Shown: piece by piece, positions 1 to 10,700 of the stretch
How positions within the stretch are numbered: the stretch's first letter is position 1
Layout: each line of letters starts with the position of its first letter
Assembly (NCBI GenBank): GCA_027382625.1
Contig: JAJKFJ010023674.1
Location: 43,805-107,804 of the forward strand
Length of the DNA stretch: 64,000 nt
Source: Tetmemena sp. SeJ-2015
Taxonomy: Eukaryota; Ciliophora; Spirotrichea; Sporadotrichida; Oxytrichidae
Reading direction: 5' to 3'
Position numbers and translations under genes: made by a program
The notes under the pieces: generated by a model
Database searches by the model: none
The model's input: only the letters and a program-made list of their open reading frames with translations
Told to the model about the DNA's origin: nothing

Positions 1-3000
1 ATGCTGTTTGAAGTTATCTATGGCGCAGGAGAAGGATTGCACTCCAAGTTTTAAGAAACCATGCAGGCTCTGATTGTTTTCTATCAGTAAAACTAAGCAG
101 ACACCAAGCTTATTTCAACACTCGAAGTGCTCTTAAGATGCCTCATTTTGAAACTTTCAAATGAAGTTGACACTGAGAAGCAACAGCCTATTTTTGACTT
201 GATTGAATAGAATCTATCCTATCTAGAATCAGAAAGAGAACTAAACTTATTACTCAAGATTTTCAAAGACTCTATCAGACTCAAATACGGAAGAAGACTA
301 AGCAATTATGGCATCATAACCATGATTTCAGTTTTCAATAAGCTGCTTGTAAAGAATCTACAAAAATCTCTCTAATTCTCAATCGCTACTAGAGTCAATA
401 TTCTCAAAACATTTTTTCATTCTTATCTTTATGATTTATATTGCTGAGACGCTAGGTCTCCTGTTCTATTTCAAGTATAATTCAGTGAAGAATATTCTTG
501 CAAAATCTGGCATTGACATCAACGACTAGAAAAATCTATTCACATCTCAAGTGTATAAGATGATCGACACTACTAAGGAAGAGAGCATCACTGTATTTGT
601 GGCTTATCTAGATAAACTTATAAAAAAGACAAGTGAGATAGAGAGCTTTGAAGACTTGGATTGGTCGGAGGTGCTTGGACTCAAGTAAAGCTCTAAGAAT
701 GTTATGGAGTTTTCTCAGGATAGTCATCAATCCAAGATTTAAGTCCTCGTTACAATAAATACATTTGATTAGGATGTGCTTATTTCTTATAAGTCAGTTA
801 ACAGATTCATTTTGACCCAGATTGCAAATGATAAAAGCTCTAGAGCATTAAAGATAGATCTAATGGCAGTTCTGATTGGACTCCAAGGCTAGATCCCACT
901 CAAGTATGAAATTGAGTTGAGCGAGAAGATCGAAAATTCCTTGGTCCAAGTTTATAAAGAGCTCTCGAAGGATAGCTAGCATCAAACACAGCTCTTTGTA
1001 GTCTTGAGGTTTATCAGCTACTGTAAAATATCTGAAAAGTTTGCTAGCCTACTTTCAGAGACCATGAAGAAGTCCCCAACAGGACGATCAGGAGTTGAAA
1101 TGGTCCATTTTATTTATATATAAATGGTTTCATTAAGATAAAGAGCAGAGGATAATATCATCCTAAAGAAATACCAACTCAGCTCAGAGAGACTTCAAAA
1201 TATAGACAGCACTCTCAACGAACTTATTGATTCTCAAAATAGAGGCTAATCTCAAAACTTAAATAGTCAGATCCACATCCTTGCTCTATGCTGCACTTCA
1301 AAATTCTAGAAAGAGAATATGAAAACACTTATTTCTCAAATGTTAAGAAACACTGCAGATATTGTCATTTCAAAATTAAGTATTTGAATTGTCCACATTA
1401 GAGCAATCAATCAAATCTAAGGCATCTAACTAAGTTACACTGAACAAAAGGACTTGTTCATTAGCTTGTCGCGCAATCTTCTAAAAAATTAATAGGAACT
1501 AAGGACTGAAAGTCTTATCCTACTTTAGAAATTTGAGAAGCTTAACTATTTAGAAAAGCCATTCCAAATCAATGACAAGAAAATGGAGGATATAGATAAG
1601 CCTGAGATCTATAACGGTCCTTGCAACATCATAGACTTGATGCTGCAGTTTGAACACACTAAAATTAGTTTTGAAACTGAGAAGACAAAGATTCTTCTCA
1701 TTAAAAAGATAGAGGCCTTGCTCAACACAGGATTTGTTCCTCTTGAATATGTGCAGGTAGCTTTTAAATTCTTGATAGGATGCTTCTGGATTAAATTCAC
1801 TCCCATATTTGAGGCTGTCTAAGAATCTTTAAACACGATCATATTCACCTATGGGGAGAGGCAAAACACTAAAGATAAGAAGCAATCAAACTCTGAAAGA
1901 AACTTCTCAAGCCAGATTCTTCTAATGATTAGAGATCTTGGTTTTATCTTGCAAATAACACATGATAACGAGGAACTAGAGAAATTAATCGAAGAACAGT
2001 CTCAATAAAGTTTAAATGGCTCTCTTGTAGAGAAATGCTACTTAAGAGAAGCAATCTTGAATGAGGATTATTTGGAGTTGAAAGATTTTCACTTTAATTT
2101 AACTAAGACTCTTCATCAGAGCATAGACCACATTCTTGAGAACTCAGACGATTTCAAGGTCCTTTTTGAAAGCTTCTATGAATACATCGACTTTGAATAC
2201 TCTGAGTCCTCTATCAACAAAGTGAATCAATCCGAGTAAGGCAAGGGCCTGATAGACAGAATGACTTTAGCCAATATGATTGATTCTGAGGAGTATCGTC
2301 AGTACAGGAAGATTACCTATTCCAAGCTTTACAGCTTTGTAGAACTATTCCATTCAGCTGAGAAGCTGTTGAAACTTCCAAGACTCTAAGAATTCCAAAC
2401 TCTCATGCTCAAGCTCACAAGCTCAAGCGACACCAAACTCCAAAAACTTGCACTAGAGTGCTTGATCAAGACTGACTATAAAGGAGGCATATTGAGGCAC
2501 TACAGAAAGCTGTTAGAAGGACTTGCTGACGACGAGAAGTTCAAGGATACCATAGCTGCTGTTAACTTTGGAAGCTCAAAGCTATAGAGTGATAATTAGA
2601 ATTATCCTGCAGTGGAAGGTGATTAGCAGAAGAAGCAGGATAAGAATGCCATCCCTAAGCTTTAAGATATCCATAGGATGGATGTGCTGCCAGTGATTAT
2701 AAAACTGCTGCTCTCAAAGCTCTCCAGAAAGAAGGGATCAATCAACATCAAGTTTGAACTGATAATTGTTTTTAAGTCTATACACGTGAGAAGGAACATT
2801 GTGTTTAACTTCATGGCCTCTCTCAAGACTAAAGATGAGCTTGATATGTTCGTAAATGAGCTCCTCCTTTGCTTTGACTTGAAGTTGAAGGATACCATGG
2901 ATGAAAATCTGCTTTAGCAAAGACTTAGCGCAGTAAGTTTCAATGTGTATGTAAACTTTGTGAATCAACTTGCTGTCATTATTAAGCACATTGGTACTTC

Positions 3001-4008
3001 TCTGAGCGAGCATATGATTTACATCTCGAAAGTACTCATCGGTATAATGACTCTTACCAAGCTCTTCTCCTCTTAAATGAAGGAATCACTTGTCACCTCA
3101 AGCTTAAAAGATCTAGAAGATGAGGAAATGAGTGAATAGAGTGGCGAAGAAGATTCTCAAGATGAAAAGACTTCTCTCAAAAATGAAGATGCTAATGACA
3201 CAAAGGATTCTCTCTACAAATTTGTTGGCAAGCAAAGTAAGATGTGCCTCAGAAAGTCCTTGGCAGTAGTGATCCAAATTTACCAAAAATACAACCACTT
3301 GACTAAATTCATGGAGCAACTTTCTCAAGAGTTCTTTGGGAAGATAGCTGACGACCAACTTTCTCTCTTCTCTGTTAATGTAAGTTATCCTTTTTTTCTT
3401 AACCTCATTCTATTAGTACTTGAGTGACAAATCGCAGTTGATTGAGATTTTGACATCACAGTGGTCAGCTAACTTGATAACTCTACATAACTTTGTAAAG
3501 TATCCTAAGGTGCTCCCCTCGCTTCTGGACATGCTTGCCTCTACCAAGATAAGCTCAGAAGTATATGAACTCCACTTCCATTTACTTAAGACCTTACTGT
3601 CTAAGTCCATCGCAGGTGTGGAAGCTAAGAAGGATATATTCACGATAGCAAAAACAAGGAAGTAACAGAGAAAAGAGCTGGAGGAAAAGGAGGATGATGA
3701 GGAAATGCAACTCGCAGACTAAGAAGTTATTGCTAAAGAAAGGGAAGTGAGTCAAGAGATCATCCATAGCAATATTGAAGTCATAGCTAGAAGCCTAAAT
3801 GCATTTGCCAAGAATAATTTGAACAAGATGAAAGTCACTCTCTATCAAAAGAGCCAGCCTAAGTACAAATAAATGCAGGCAGCAAAGCCAAAGACACATG
3901 AAACAAACTAAGGTACTCTCAAGGACTTCATCTTCATAATCAGTGAAGTGGTTAGTTACCTGAAGGATGGAGATACACTCAATAGTGGTAAGTTATTGTT
4001 TGATTAGT
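1..4008 (+). CDS. UTP20: UTP20-like protein, N-terminal and middle MDS block (partial at window edge)
   Basis: Large HEAT-like scaffold of the U3 snoRNP/90S pre-ribosome, acting in the nucleolus in 18S rRNA maturation. Read with TAA/TAG as Gln, this strand is open almost throughout. It follows human UTP20 in order, as recalled: LFEVIYGAGEG near the window start matches the LLFEMCKGV region (so roughly 240 N-terminal residues lie to the left), LQKLALECLIKT at about 2440 matches VQKITLDCI, and VLPVIIKLLLSKL at about 2685 matches the DLFPILMRILYGRM segment. An acidic/basic linker lies near 3660-3720. The block ends at the pointer at 3997-4008 inside an intron. The C-terminal half is on the other strand at 16559-21866. 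A few frame changes (near 430 and 1385) look like very small IESs. The family call is strong; exact MDS borders are not all resolved. Confidence 0.85.
3380..3416 (+). other. 37-nt intron in the UTP20-like gene
   Basis: GTAAGT start and TTAG end, AT-rich. Removing 37 nt shifts from the upstream frame to the downstream frame (SVN then YLSDKSQ) with no stop. The length change fits the observed frame shift. Confidence 0.75.
3988..4008 (+). repeat. 5' half of a split intron with UTP20 pointer TGTTTGATTAGT
   Basis: The intron donor GTAAG begins at 3988. The 12-bp pointer at 3997-4008 recurs in inverted orientation at 21855-21866. Joining there gives a 38-nt intron GTAAG...TTTAG, and the protein reads through as DTLNS then DFLDMCLS in frame. 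The two halves of one intron are about 18 kb apart in this DNA. Confidence 0.85.
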
Positions 4009-4039
4009 TATTTCATAAGTATAATGAGTATGTTTTTAT
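4009..4039. other. 31-bp spacer between the pointers of two different genes
   Basis: AT-rich spacer (only 7 G/C of 31). The UTP20 pointer ends at 4008 and the helicase pointer starts at 4040. The last MDS of one gene's block and the first of another's are thus almost adjacent. Confidence 0.7.
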
Positions 4040-4049
4040 AAATAATCAT
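4040..4049 (+). repeat. Helicase inversion pointer AAATAATCAT, copy 1
   Basis: A 10-bp word identical to the reverse complement of 6734-6743. It is the join between motif I and motif Ia of the helicase. Flanking bases differ between the two copies, which bounds the pointer. Confidence 0.85.
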
Positions 4050-6631
4050 CTATGGGGAAGACAAGGTACCTTATTTTGCAGCCTGTGAGAGAACTCGCTG
4101 CCTAATGTTACTCTATGTGCTAAAGCTTGACTAAATACGTTCCCAAGGATGCCTTTTCCTGCTCAGTGGTGTTCGGAGGCTCCTCTTTAGCCTACTAAAG
4201 AAGAGAGCTAGAAGCCTAGCCAGACATGGTAATTGGAACTATTGGAAGACTTCTGGATCATGTGAACAACACCAAAGGCTTTGATAATTATAAAACCAAT
4301 TTCTATATTTTTGTGTATACTTTACCTTGGAGAACGTAGATGTTTTGGTGCTGGATGAAGCTGACAAGCTGCTTGAGTTGGGTTTCAAGGACGAGTTGCT
4401 TGAAGTACTGAAGCACTGCAGCAACCCAAAGAGACAAACACTGATGGTGAGTGCTACTCTCAACCAGGATATCAAAGAACTAGCCCAGCTTGCTCTGAAG
4501 CAGCCACTTCAGTTTACTGTGTCTCAGCAGCAGAAGTTAGCAGACAGCGGTGCTCTCAAGCTTACTCAGTACATAGTCAGACTGCCTGAAAATCTTGGAG
4601 AAAGTAAGAAGATTCCTCTTCAGAGAAAGAATGTCCAATAATATACTTAAAAATGATGGAATGTTTCCAAATGGGTATTAATAAGAGGAGTAGGAAGAAT
4701 GCGCTATGGAAAATGTTGAAGAGAAGAACTAGGATGGAGATGAGTCAGAGGAGAACTCTGAGTTGAGTGATGGAGATGAAAGCATGGAGGAGGGAGAAGA
4801 AGGTGAGGATGAAATGGAAGAAGGAGAAGAGAAAGGAGGAGATGATGAAGATGAGTTGGCATCAACTGACAGCGACCCCTATGGAGATGAAGGTTTGGAA
4901 TCTGATTCAGGGTCTGCAGACGACAGTGACGATACTGGAGATGAAGGCAAGCCCTAGAAGAAGGGCAAGGGCAATAAGTAGTCTAAAGAACCTAAGAAGG
5001 AGAAGGAGGAGTTCAAACTAGACCCATTCTTTTAACTTATCACTACATATCTGACTATGAATTGTTCTTGGTCCGAAGAGAGGCAACTCTACTAAACCTA
5101 GTGAGGAAACACTTCAAACAGAGAGTGATCGTTTTCTTCAACTAGAAGACCCAGTGCCACAGAATGCTTATCATGTTCAAGATGTACGGACTCGCCGCCA
5201 CTGAAGTCCATGGCAATTTGTCTTAAGAAGATAGAATGGCCAACATCGAAAAGTTCCAATCAGGTTAAGTTGAGTACCTGCTGCTTCTTATAGTTCTATA
5301 TACGATTGGTTGCGAGAGGTCTCGATTTGCCAATAGTTATATAATGTTTTATATCCAATGGTGAAGACTGTGATTAACTTTTCGTTCCCTACTGAGCCCA
5401 AGAGATACCTGCACAGAATTGGCAGAACAGCTAGAGCAGGCAGCCATGGAGTTGCCATCACCATCTGCAACGACGAAGAGAGGAAGGAGATAAAGAAACT
5501 GACCAGGAAGCTCAACCAGAACCTCAGCACCTACTCCCTCAACACCCAACAGATAAAATATAAAGAATCATCAATTAAAATTTACTTATTATTGAGTACC
5601 TGCTGGCCACTGACTTGGTTGCATTTAACTAAAAATATTTATATATACAACAGATAAAGAAGATAAACTAGAAGATTTATACTGCTTTGGACTAACTCGT
5701 GAGAGAGGTGCAGATTGAGGAGAAGTAGGACGAGGAGCTGCACCAGGCCCTTATGGAGGCCAAGAGAGCAGAGAACCTCATCAAGTACAAGGCTGAGATC
5801 ATGAACAGGCCAAAGAGTGTCTGGAAGAAGACCAATGACCAGAAGCTGGAGAACAAGCAACGCAGCAAGGGTGAATTGGACAGCATAAGAAAGAAGTTCG
5901 ATGACTACTAGACTGTCACTGCCAAGGAGAACGCTGGCAGGAAGAGAGAGAACAAGCAGCAGGACAAGGAGAACAAGAAGCTGAAGGCGGGAGAGAGCAG
6001 ATTCGAACAGGACTTCGAACGAGATCAGCCTGAGTAAGCAGAGGGAGCTGCTCTTACTTTCAAGGAGAGACAGATGTAGAAGATAAAAGCAGGATAGGAA
6101 GGAGCCAACCAAAAGCCCATTATAGGCAAGAGCAAACTCAGAAAGGGTAGGAGAGATCAGCTTATCAGGATGGAGAAAGGACTCAAGCCACTTAAGAAGA
6201 AGAACAATGGAGTCGATAATTCTAACAAGGCAGCCTTGAGAGACGTCAACAAGAGTAAAGGAAGAGAAGATCGCAAGGAGAAGGCTGAGAAGGAAAAGGC
6301 CCGCGCCCTGAAGAGAAGCTTCTCAAAGAGAGAAGGTGCCAGCGGAGATAAAGATGGCGGAAGAAGAGGCGGCAGAGGTGGAGATAGAGGAAGAGGTGGC
6401 TCCAGAGGAGGATTTAGAGGCAGAGATGGAGGAAGAGGTGGTAGAGAAGGTGGAAGAGGCGGCAGAGATGGTGGAAGAGGTGGTAGAGGAGGATTTAGAG
6501 GCAGAGATGGCGGCAGAGGTGGAAGAGATAGCAGCAGCAGAGGAAGAAGCAGTGGTAGAGGAGGAAGAGATAGCGGAAGAGGTGGAAGAGATAGCGGAAG
6601 AGGAGGAGAGAACAAAAGATTTAAGAAGTGA
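4040..6631 (+). CDS. DRS1/DDX27-like DEAD-box RNA helicase, MDS block from motif Ia to C-terminus (scrambled)
   Basis: Nucleolar-type ATP-dependent RNA helicase, probably acting in large-subunit ribosome assembly. In order: motif Ia-like PVRELAAQ (4083), GG, a TIGR segment in place of TPGR, DEAD box [14 protein letters not shown] (about 4346), SAT (4457), an acidic insertion (about 4685-4970), HGNLS (about 5210), motif V ATDLVARGLD (assembled from three MDSs) and [10 protein letters not shown] (5416). A Lys/Glu-rich tail and an RGG/RGRDGG-repeat tail end with TGA at 6629. Motif I and the Q motif are missing here and lie inverted at 6734-7567. MDSs on this strand in order of use: 4040-4282, 4320-4604, 4623-5023, 5053-5283, 5592-5622, 5306-5334, 5355-5557, 5646-6631. 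With the inverted block, and allowing a 2-nt correction at a GA run near 5700, the joined frame is 1032 codons including stop. Confidence 0.9.
4283..4323. other. IES, 41 bp, pointer CTTT
   Basis: CTTT at 4279-4282 and 4320-4323. Removal joins NTKGF to [14 protein letters not shown] in frame. The insert is AT-rich and noncoding. Confidence 0.85.
4605..4629. other. IES, 25 bp, pointer GAGAAAG
   Basis: GAGAAAG at 4598-4604 and 4623-4629. Removal changes the frame by the needed amount and gives [16 protein letters not shown] leading into the acidic insertion. Confidence 0.75.
5024..5055. other. IES, 32 bp, pointer GAC
   Basis: GAC at 5021-5023 and 5053-5055. Removal joins EEFKLD to [13 protein letters not shown] in frame, just before the second RecA domain. 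Confidence 0.7.
5284..5305. other. 22-bp spacer where a 31-bp MDS is missing (scrambled site)
   Basis: Left edge is pointer TTGAGTACCTGCTG (5270-5283), right edge pointer TTGGTTGC (5306-5313). These do not match each other. Both match the ends of the tiny MDS at 5592-5622, which must be placed here to complete motif V. Confidence 0.88.
5335..5359. other. IES, 25 bp, pointer CCAAT
   Basis: CCAAT at 5330-5334 and 5355-5359. Removal joins ARGLDLP to [11 protein letters not shown] in frame, as in other DEAD-box proteins. Confidence 0.85.
5558..5656. other. 99-bp spacer, pointer CAACAGATAAA, hosting a displaced MDS
   Basis: The 11-bp repeat CAACAGATAAA lies at 5547-5557 and 5646-5656. The AT-rich interval holds the 31-bp helicase MDS at 5592-5622. 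Removing it joins [11 protein letters not shown] to KINQKIYTALDQ. Confidence 0.88.
5592..5622 (+). other. 31-bp scrambled micro-MDS of the helicase (motif V)
   Basis: It begins with a 14-bp pointer shared with 5270-5283 and ends with an 8-bp pointer shared with 5306-5313, leaving only 9 unique bases. Those bases supply ATD of ATDLVARGLD. It lies downstream of the MDS it should precede. Confidence 0.9.
5696..5710 (+). other. Apparent 2-nt frameshift in a GA run
   Basis: The frame coming from 5646 (KINQKIYTALDQLVRE) and the frame from 5705 onward ([15 protein letters not shown]) differ by 2 nt at GTGAGAGAGAGGTG. Dropping one GA unit restores one frame to the stop at 6629. It could be a read error, a slippage allele or a tiny IES between overlapping repeats. 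Confidence 0.6.
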
Positions 6632-6733
6632 TTGTAATTTTGAATATTTCCTCGTGAAGCAAGAACTAATTAAGAATCAACTAATATACTTTAATTCATC
6701 GACAGTGATTTCTAAGTAATGTGATTCTTATGT

Positions 6734-6743
6734 ATGATTATTT
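6734..6743 (-). repeat. Helicase inversion pointer AAATAATCAT, copy 2
   Basis: Inverted partner of 4040-4049. Reading the minus strand past this point runs into noncoding DNA, while switching at the pointer to 4050 continues the helicase. Confidence 0.85.
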
Positions 6744-7567
6744 GGAGGCTCTCACTCTCATGAATTTTTCCAAGATTGGTAATAGGTAAGAGGCAGTCTT
6801 TCCAGAACCTGTGACTGCGTGGGCTAGGATATCGTTGCCCTCTATGATAGCTGGGATGACCTTCCTTTGGATAACAGTAGGGTGCTCATATTCCAAATCT
6901 TGGCATGCCTTAACTAGGGGCTTGGAGAGAAAGAGCTGATGGAACGAAATGAGGTCCTCCTTGTCATAGAACACCTTGGCATCTGTCTTAAATACTTGCT
7001 TTGCATTTGGTTGCTGGTCTTGTTTGGGCTTGTTTACTTATTATGCATCTTGCTCGTTATCAGAGAGCTGCACATCGAAGTCTTCTAGAATCTACTTGAT
7101 CTTCTCATCCATGGTTCTTACTAGAATTTAAAAGCACTTTCAAAAGTTGTTAATAGATGGTTTTGATATTCTGCTCTTTCTCTTGCTGATTGACTTCGTA
7201 CTGTGATTGCAATCTATTCTAGTCAGTCTTGATAGTGTCCTAGAAACTCCAGTAACTCTTGCTGTTCTGGATCTCTGCCTTTTGCTGGGCTCCAGTCTAT
7301 GCTCCTCCGTGTGACCCTGAGTAAAAGACCTTATCATCTAAGATCTAGAAGTCTCTATTCAACACGATGTCTTCATCCTCAACTGAGGTGGGGTACTTTG
7401 ATGCAGTCATATCATAATCGCATATGATATACTACATTTACAGTCTATGCTTTAGCTGCCTGTTTCTTTGAAGCTTTAGATTCCTTCTAATTGGGCTTTT
7501 AAGGCTGAGTTGCTTTCTTCTGCTCGGTGTCCGAGTCAGAGTCTATAGTCATTACGAGTTGAGACAT
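6734..7567 (-). CDS. DRS1/DDX27-like helicase, inverted N-terminal MDS block
   Basis: The start ATG is the complement of 7565-7567 (MSQLVMTIDSDSD). MDSs run 7567-7441, 7408-7157 and 7116-6734. A Ser/Asp/Lys-rich N-terminus is followed by FHQLFLSKPLVKACQ, the PTVIQ Q-motif and Walker A motif I AVTGSGKTASYLLPILEKF. These are the parts missing from the plus-strand block. The block stops at pointer AAATAATCAT (complement of 6734-6743), which recurs at 4040-4049. Joining gives [20 protein letters not shown] in frame into motif Ia. The gene is therefore N-terminal half inverted and downstream, remainder upstream. The yeast Drs1 order of motifs supports the join. Confidence 0.9.
7117..7162. other. 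IES, 46 bp, pointer AACCAT (minus strand)
   Basis: ATGGTT on the plus strand at 7111-7116 and 7157-7162. On the minus strand, removal joins QEKEQNIKT to MDEKIKQILEDF in frame and avoids a TGA. Confidence 0.82.
7409..7445. other. IES, 37 bp, pointer GACTG (minus strand)
   Basis: CAGTC on the plus strand at 7404-7408 and 7441-7445. Removal joins KKQAAKAQT to ASKYPTSVEDED in frame. Confidence 0.82.
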
Positions 7568-7735
7568 TTTTGCTTTAATACTATCTAATAATCTCTTCTA
7601 AGTATTAATTTACCATTCAAAGTCTATAGGAGGTTGTGATGATGTACTACTTACTCTTGGAAATTGATTTGTAATTAAATAGTGGCAGTAAGAGGACAGT
7701 TATTCTTCTAGGCTGGATATCTATCTTCCAGTTTA

Positions 7736-10700
7736 TCATTCGTTCTCTTCTTCTTGTTCATCTTCTGGCTTTGCCTTAGCTGCTTTACGTTCTTGAGACC
7801 TCTGCTTTGCAGTCTTCTTCACCTCCTCCTTATCTACGAAAGAAATTTTCTTCCTCTCCTCTTCCTTAGGCTCCTGAGGACGTCTTTACCTCTCCTGCTG
7901 CTACTTGGAGAAGAACAAACTCTCAAACCTCTCAATGGCTAACTTAAGTTGCGTACGCTGGTGGTTCTCGAACACGTACATTAAGTTCTTCTTCAAGAAC
8001 TGCAGAGTCTTGTATTCTGGCTTTACGTTTTGAGGAGTGGCTTAGCTCACCAAGTCAATGAGAGGGCCCCACATTTGAGTTTCAGCCTGTATGAAGATGA
8101 TAGCGTCGAATAATGAGCCAGTCAGTGGCACACCCTTCTGCTGCAGTTTATTCTTTAGCTTGGTGATCATATCAAGTCTGATGCCCTTCTCCTTCTCGCC
8201 ATCGAATTAGTACAAGTCTTGAGCGATTGACTCGAACACATCGGCTTAAATGTGATCCTGAGGCATATCTTCATGGATTGTCTTACTAAAAAGCTCCTGG
8301 AACTCCTCCATCTTCTTCTGGTAGGCGAATACCTTCAAACCAGTGAGGTTATCATAGATGGTTGGCTCAAACTTCTCCCTAGTCTTTTCTCCATAAACGA
8401 TCTGTGCAAGTGCATAAGCCTTGTTCTCAAGTAAGTCCTTGAGTAGTCCATCATAGAAATCTCTCTTCTTCTCTATGATCATGTCATTCTTGGCGTTTTA
8501 GTCCAAGTCGTTATACCTTTTGCTCCAAGAATGTTTATAAATCAAACCTCATTATTTATAGCTCAGCTTCATGTTCTTTCTGAACTGTTCGAACATCTTC
8601 AGCAATTCGTTTCCAGTATTGACTCTCAAACTTCTGAGGAAGAGAGGCCTGATGAGATGATAGTTGAAGTCTAGGTGCTCAGTTTCAGTGGTCAAGAAAA
8701 CGAAGCGACGAGCATCCTCCTCGAAGCCACGGCACTTTTCTAGGAAGATCACAAAGTCTTAGAAAGTGTTGACGTTGACCTTGAAGTTGCTCTACATAAA
8801 GTGCTTCATAGTTTAGCCAAGGAAGATAGGGTACTTTTAGTCGATACCAATTCTCACTATCAGGTCAATTATCTCAGGATCCAAGGTCTCAGAAGTTTCA
8901 AACTCTTGGATGTAGCTCACTACCTTTTTCAAGTGCTTCTTTTTAGGATTTAGTACCAGAGTCTCAAGCAAGGACTTGTAGCCGAAATAAGTTAGGGGAA
9001 CCTTCTTGTCTGCAAAGATATTATAATAAATCATTTGATTGATTGGTTGATATTGCCAACAAGAATATTCTCCTCTTTGTCATGACCCTTTCTGAGTTCT
9101 TTAGTGGAAAGAGGAGAAGAGAAGATCTTATAGAAAAGCAAGTCAACGTTGGGAATCAGGCTGTTCAAATCATAAGCTTAGGACAGCATGCTAACAACCA
9201 GTTGTTAAATTTCCTTGGGATCCTCCATATTCATTATAAACTCCTCGAGAGATCTTTGAGCGAGCACAGTTTGATCAGGTCCAGAGAAGGCAAAGTTCTT
9301 GAAAAAGCCGAGAGGGAAGTTGGTTTTTGCGGCCATGATGAACTTTTCTCTTTCTTATTAGACTAAATCCTAAGTTTGCTAGACTTCGCTTGAAGTCAAG
9401 GGTACAGCAGCATCTTGAGTAGCATCTTCAGATTGAGTTTGTGCTTTCTCAGTCTTCTATGGACCGCCAACTTTGTCGAAACTAATATCTAACTCTGATA
9501 GGTCATAATCAGTTTATGCGGCAGCAGAGTTAGGTTTCTTATCCAGCTCTTCAATTGAATTGATGAACTCAGTAAACTTGCTCTTTGGTTTCTCGTTTTG
9601 AGAATCCTCCTAGATCGAGGCAGCTTGCTCATCTGAGGACACTCTCTCCTTAGGAATCTAAGTGGAAAAAGCTCTCATAGCAACTTTAGGTCTGATTGGT
9701 TAGAATTAACTGCTGCTTAAAGTTTGCTGGAGGGCCTCTGTGAGCTTAGTTGCATCTCCTGTTCGCATCTTCTGAGATCTTGCGAGCAATTACTCCAGTC
9801 TCCTTTGACTAAGTGCTTGTTTGTACTCTTCCCAAGTCTTGTAGTTAAGGATTACGTTTTAGAAATCTGTCTCTATCAATAGTTAATAAAGACTACAAGA
9901 GTAAGCAATTATATGATTTATGCATATCAACTTGCGAATGGATTGTGCATTTCCATTTTTGGAGTTGAACAGGTCCATAATTGTGCATAGGTGATTCTTG
10001 TTGCCTTCCAAACTATCAGGGTTGAACTAGTCTATGTATCTCTTGGCAAGTTAGTCTGCGAAGGAAGCTGTCATGCCCCTCTCGATCAAGAATTGTCGAT
10101 TCTCAAGCAAATAGATATTAAAAATCTTACATTAGCATGTCATAGTACCTACTATAAGCAGGATTATACAAGTTCTGCAAGTTATAACCACAATAATTAG
10201 TGCAACTTTAAAGATAGCGAAATTGAATCAACTAATAGTAAGGTCAACGCCATTTATTTTATAGCGATCGTAAACTATGCTTGCAGACTGCTCTTTGATT
10301 GAAGTAAGAGTTGAGATAGTCATGTCTACCAAAGCCCTGCGGCTTACTTATAGATCTTAGGTGGAATCACTTCATTAAAGTAAATTGAATGAAAGAAGCT
10401 CTAAATATAATCAGTGTTTGCTTGATCCAAATCTCCAACTAATGCTACAAACTCATCTATCCTTCGTAATAAATAAATTTATATATGTTTATTATATCCT
10501 TGAGTAAATGGACTTCATGAGAACTGGATCTGTAGTGTCTCTAAGATGCTCAATAGTGAAGAGTCCATCCTTAGTTCTGTGGATCATATTCACGATATCC
10601 TTAAACTCTTCGAGAGCCTTCACCTTTAAGCCCACAGGCAGGAAATTGAAGTCTGCTTTTGCTATGGGTTCGTGACTAACTTCCTAGTCAACATATCTGT

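Noticed and set aside
4604..4623. A 20-nt GTAAG...CAG intron in the helicase
   Set aside because: The frame is wrong by one. The 25-bp removal between GAGAAAG repeats fits both frame and protein.
4640..5035. Acidic segment as an MDS belonging to the helicase N-terminus
   Set aside because: The N-terminal block on the minus strand joins continuously through GACTG and AACCAT pointers and leaves no gap for it, whereas it fits in place on the plus strand.
5569..5650. The AT-rich insert after CAACAGATAAA as a plain noncoding IES
   Set aside because: It contains 31 bp whose two ends match two different pointers 300 bp upstream and which complete motif V exactly, so it is a host for a displaced MDS.
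6157..6615. Pro/Leu-rich 152-residue frame on the minus strand
   Set aside because: It is the antisense of the helicase's RGG-repeat tail; the composition is a mirror of Gly/Arg codons.
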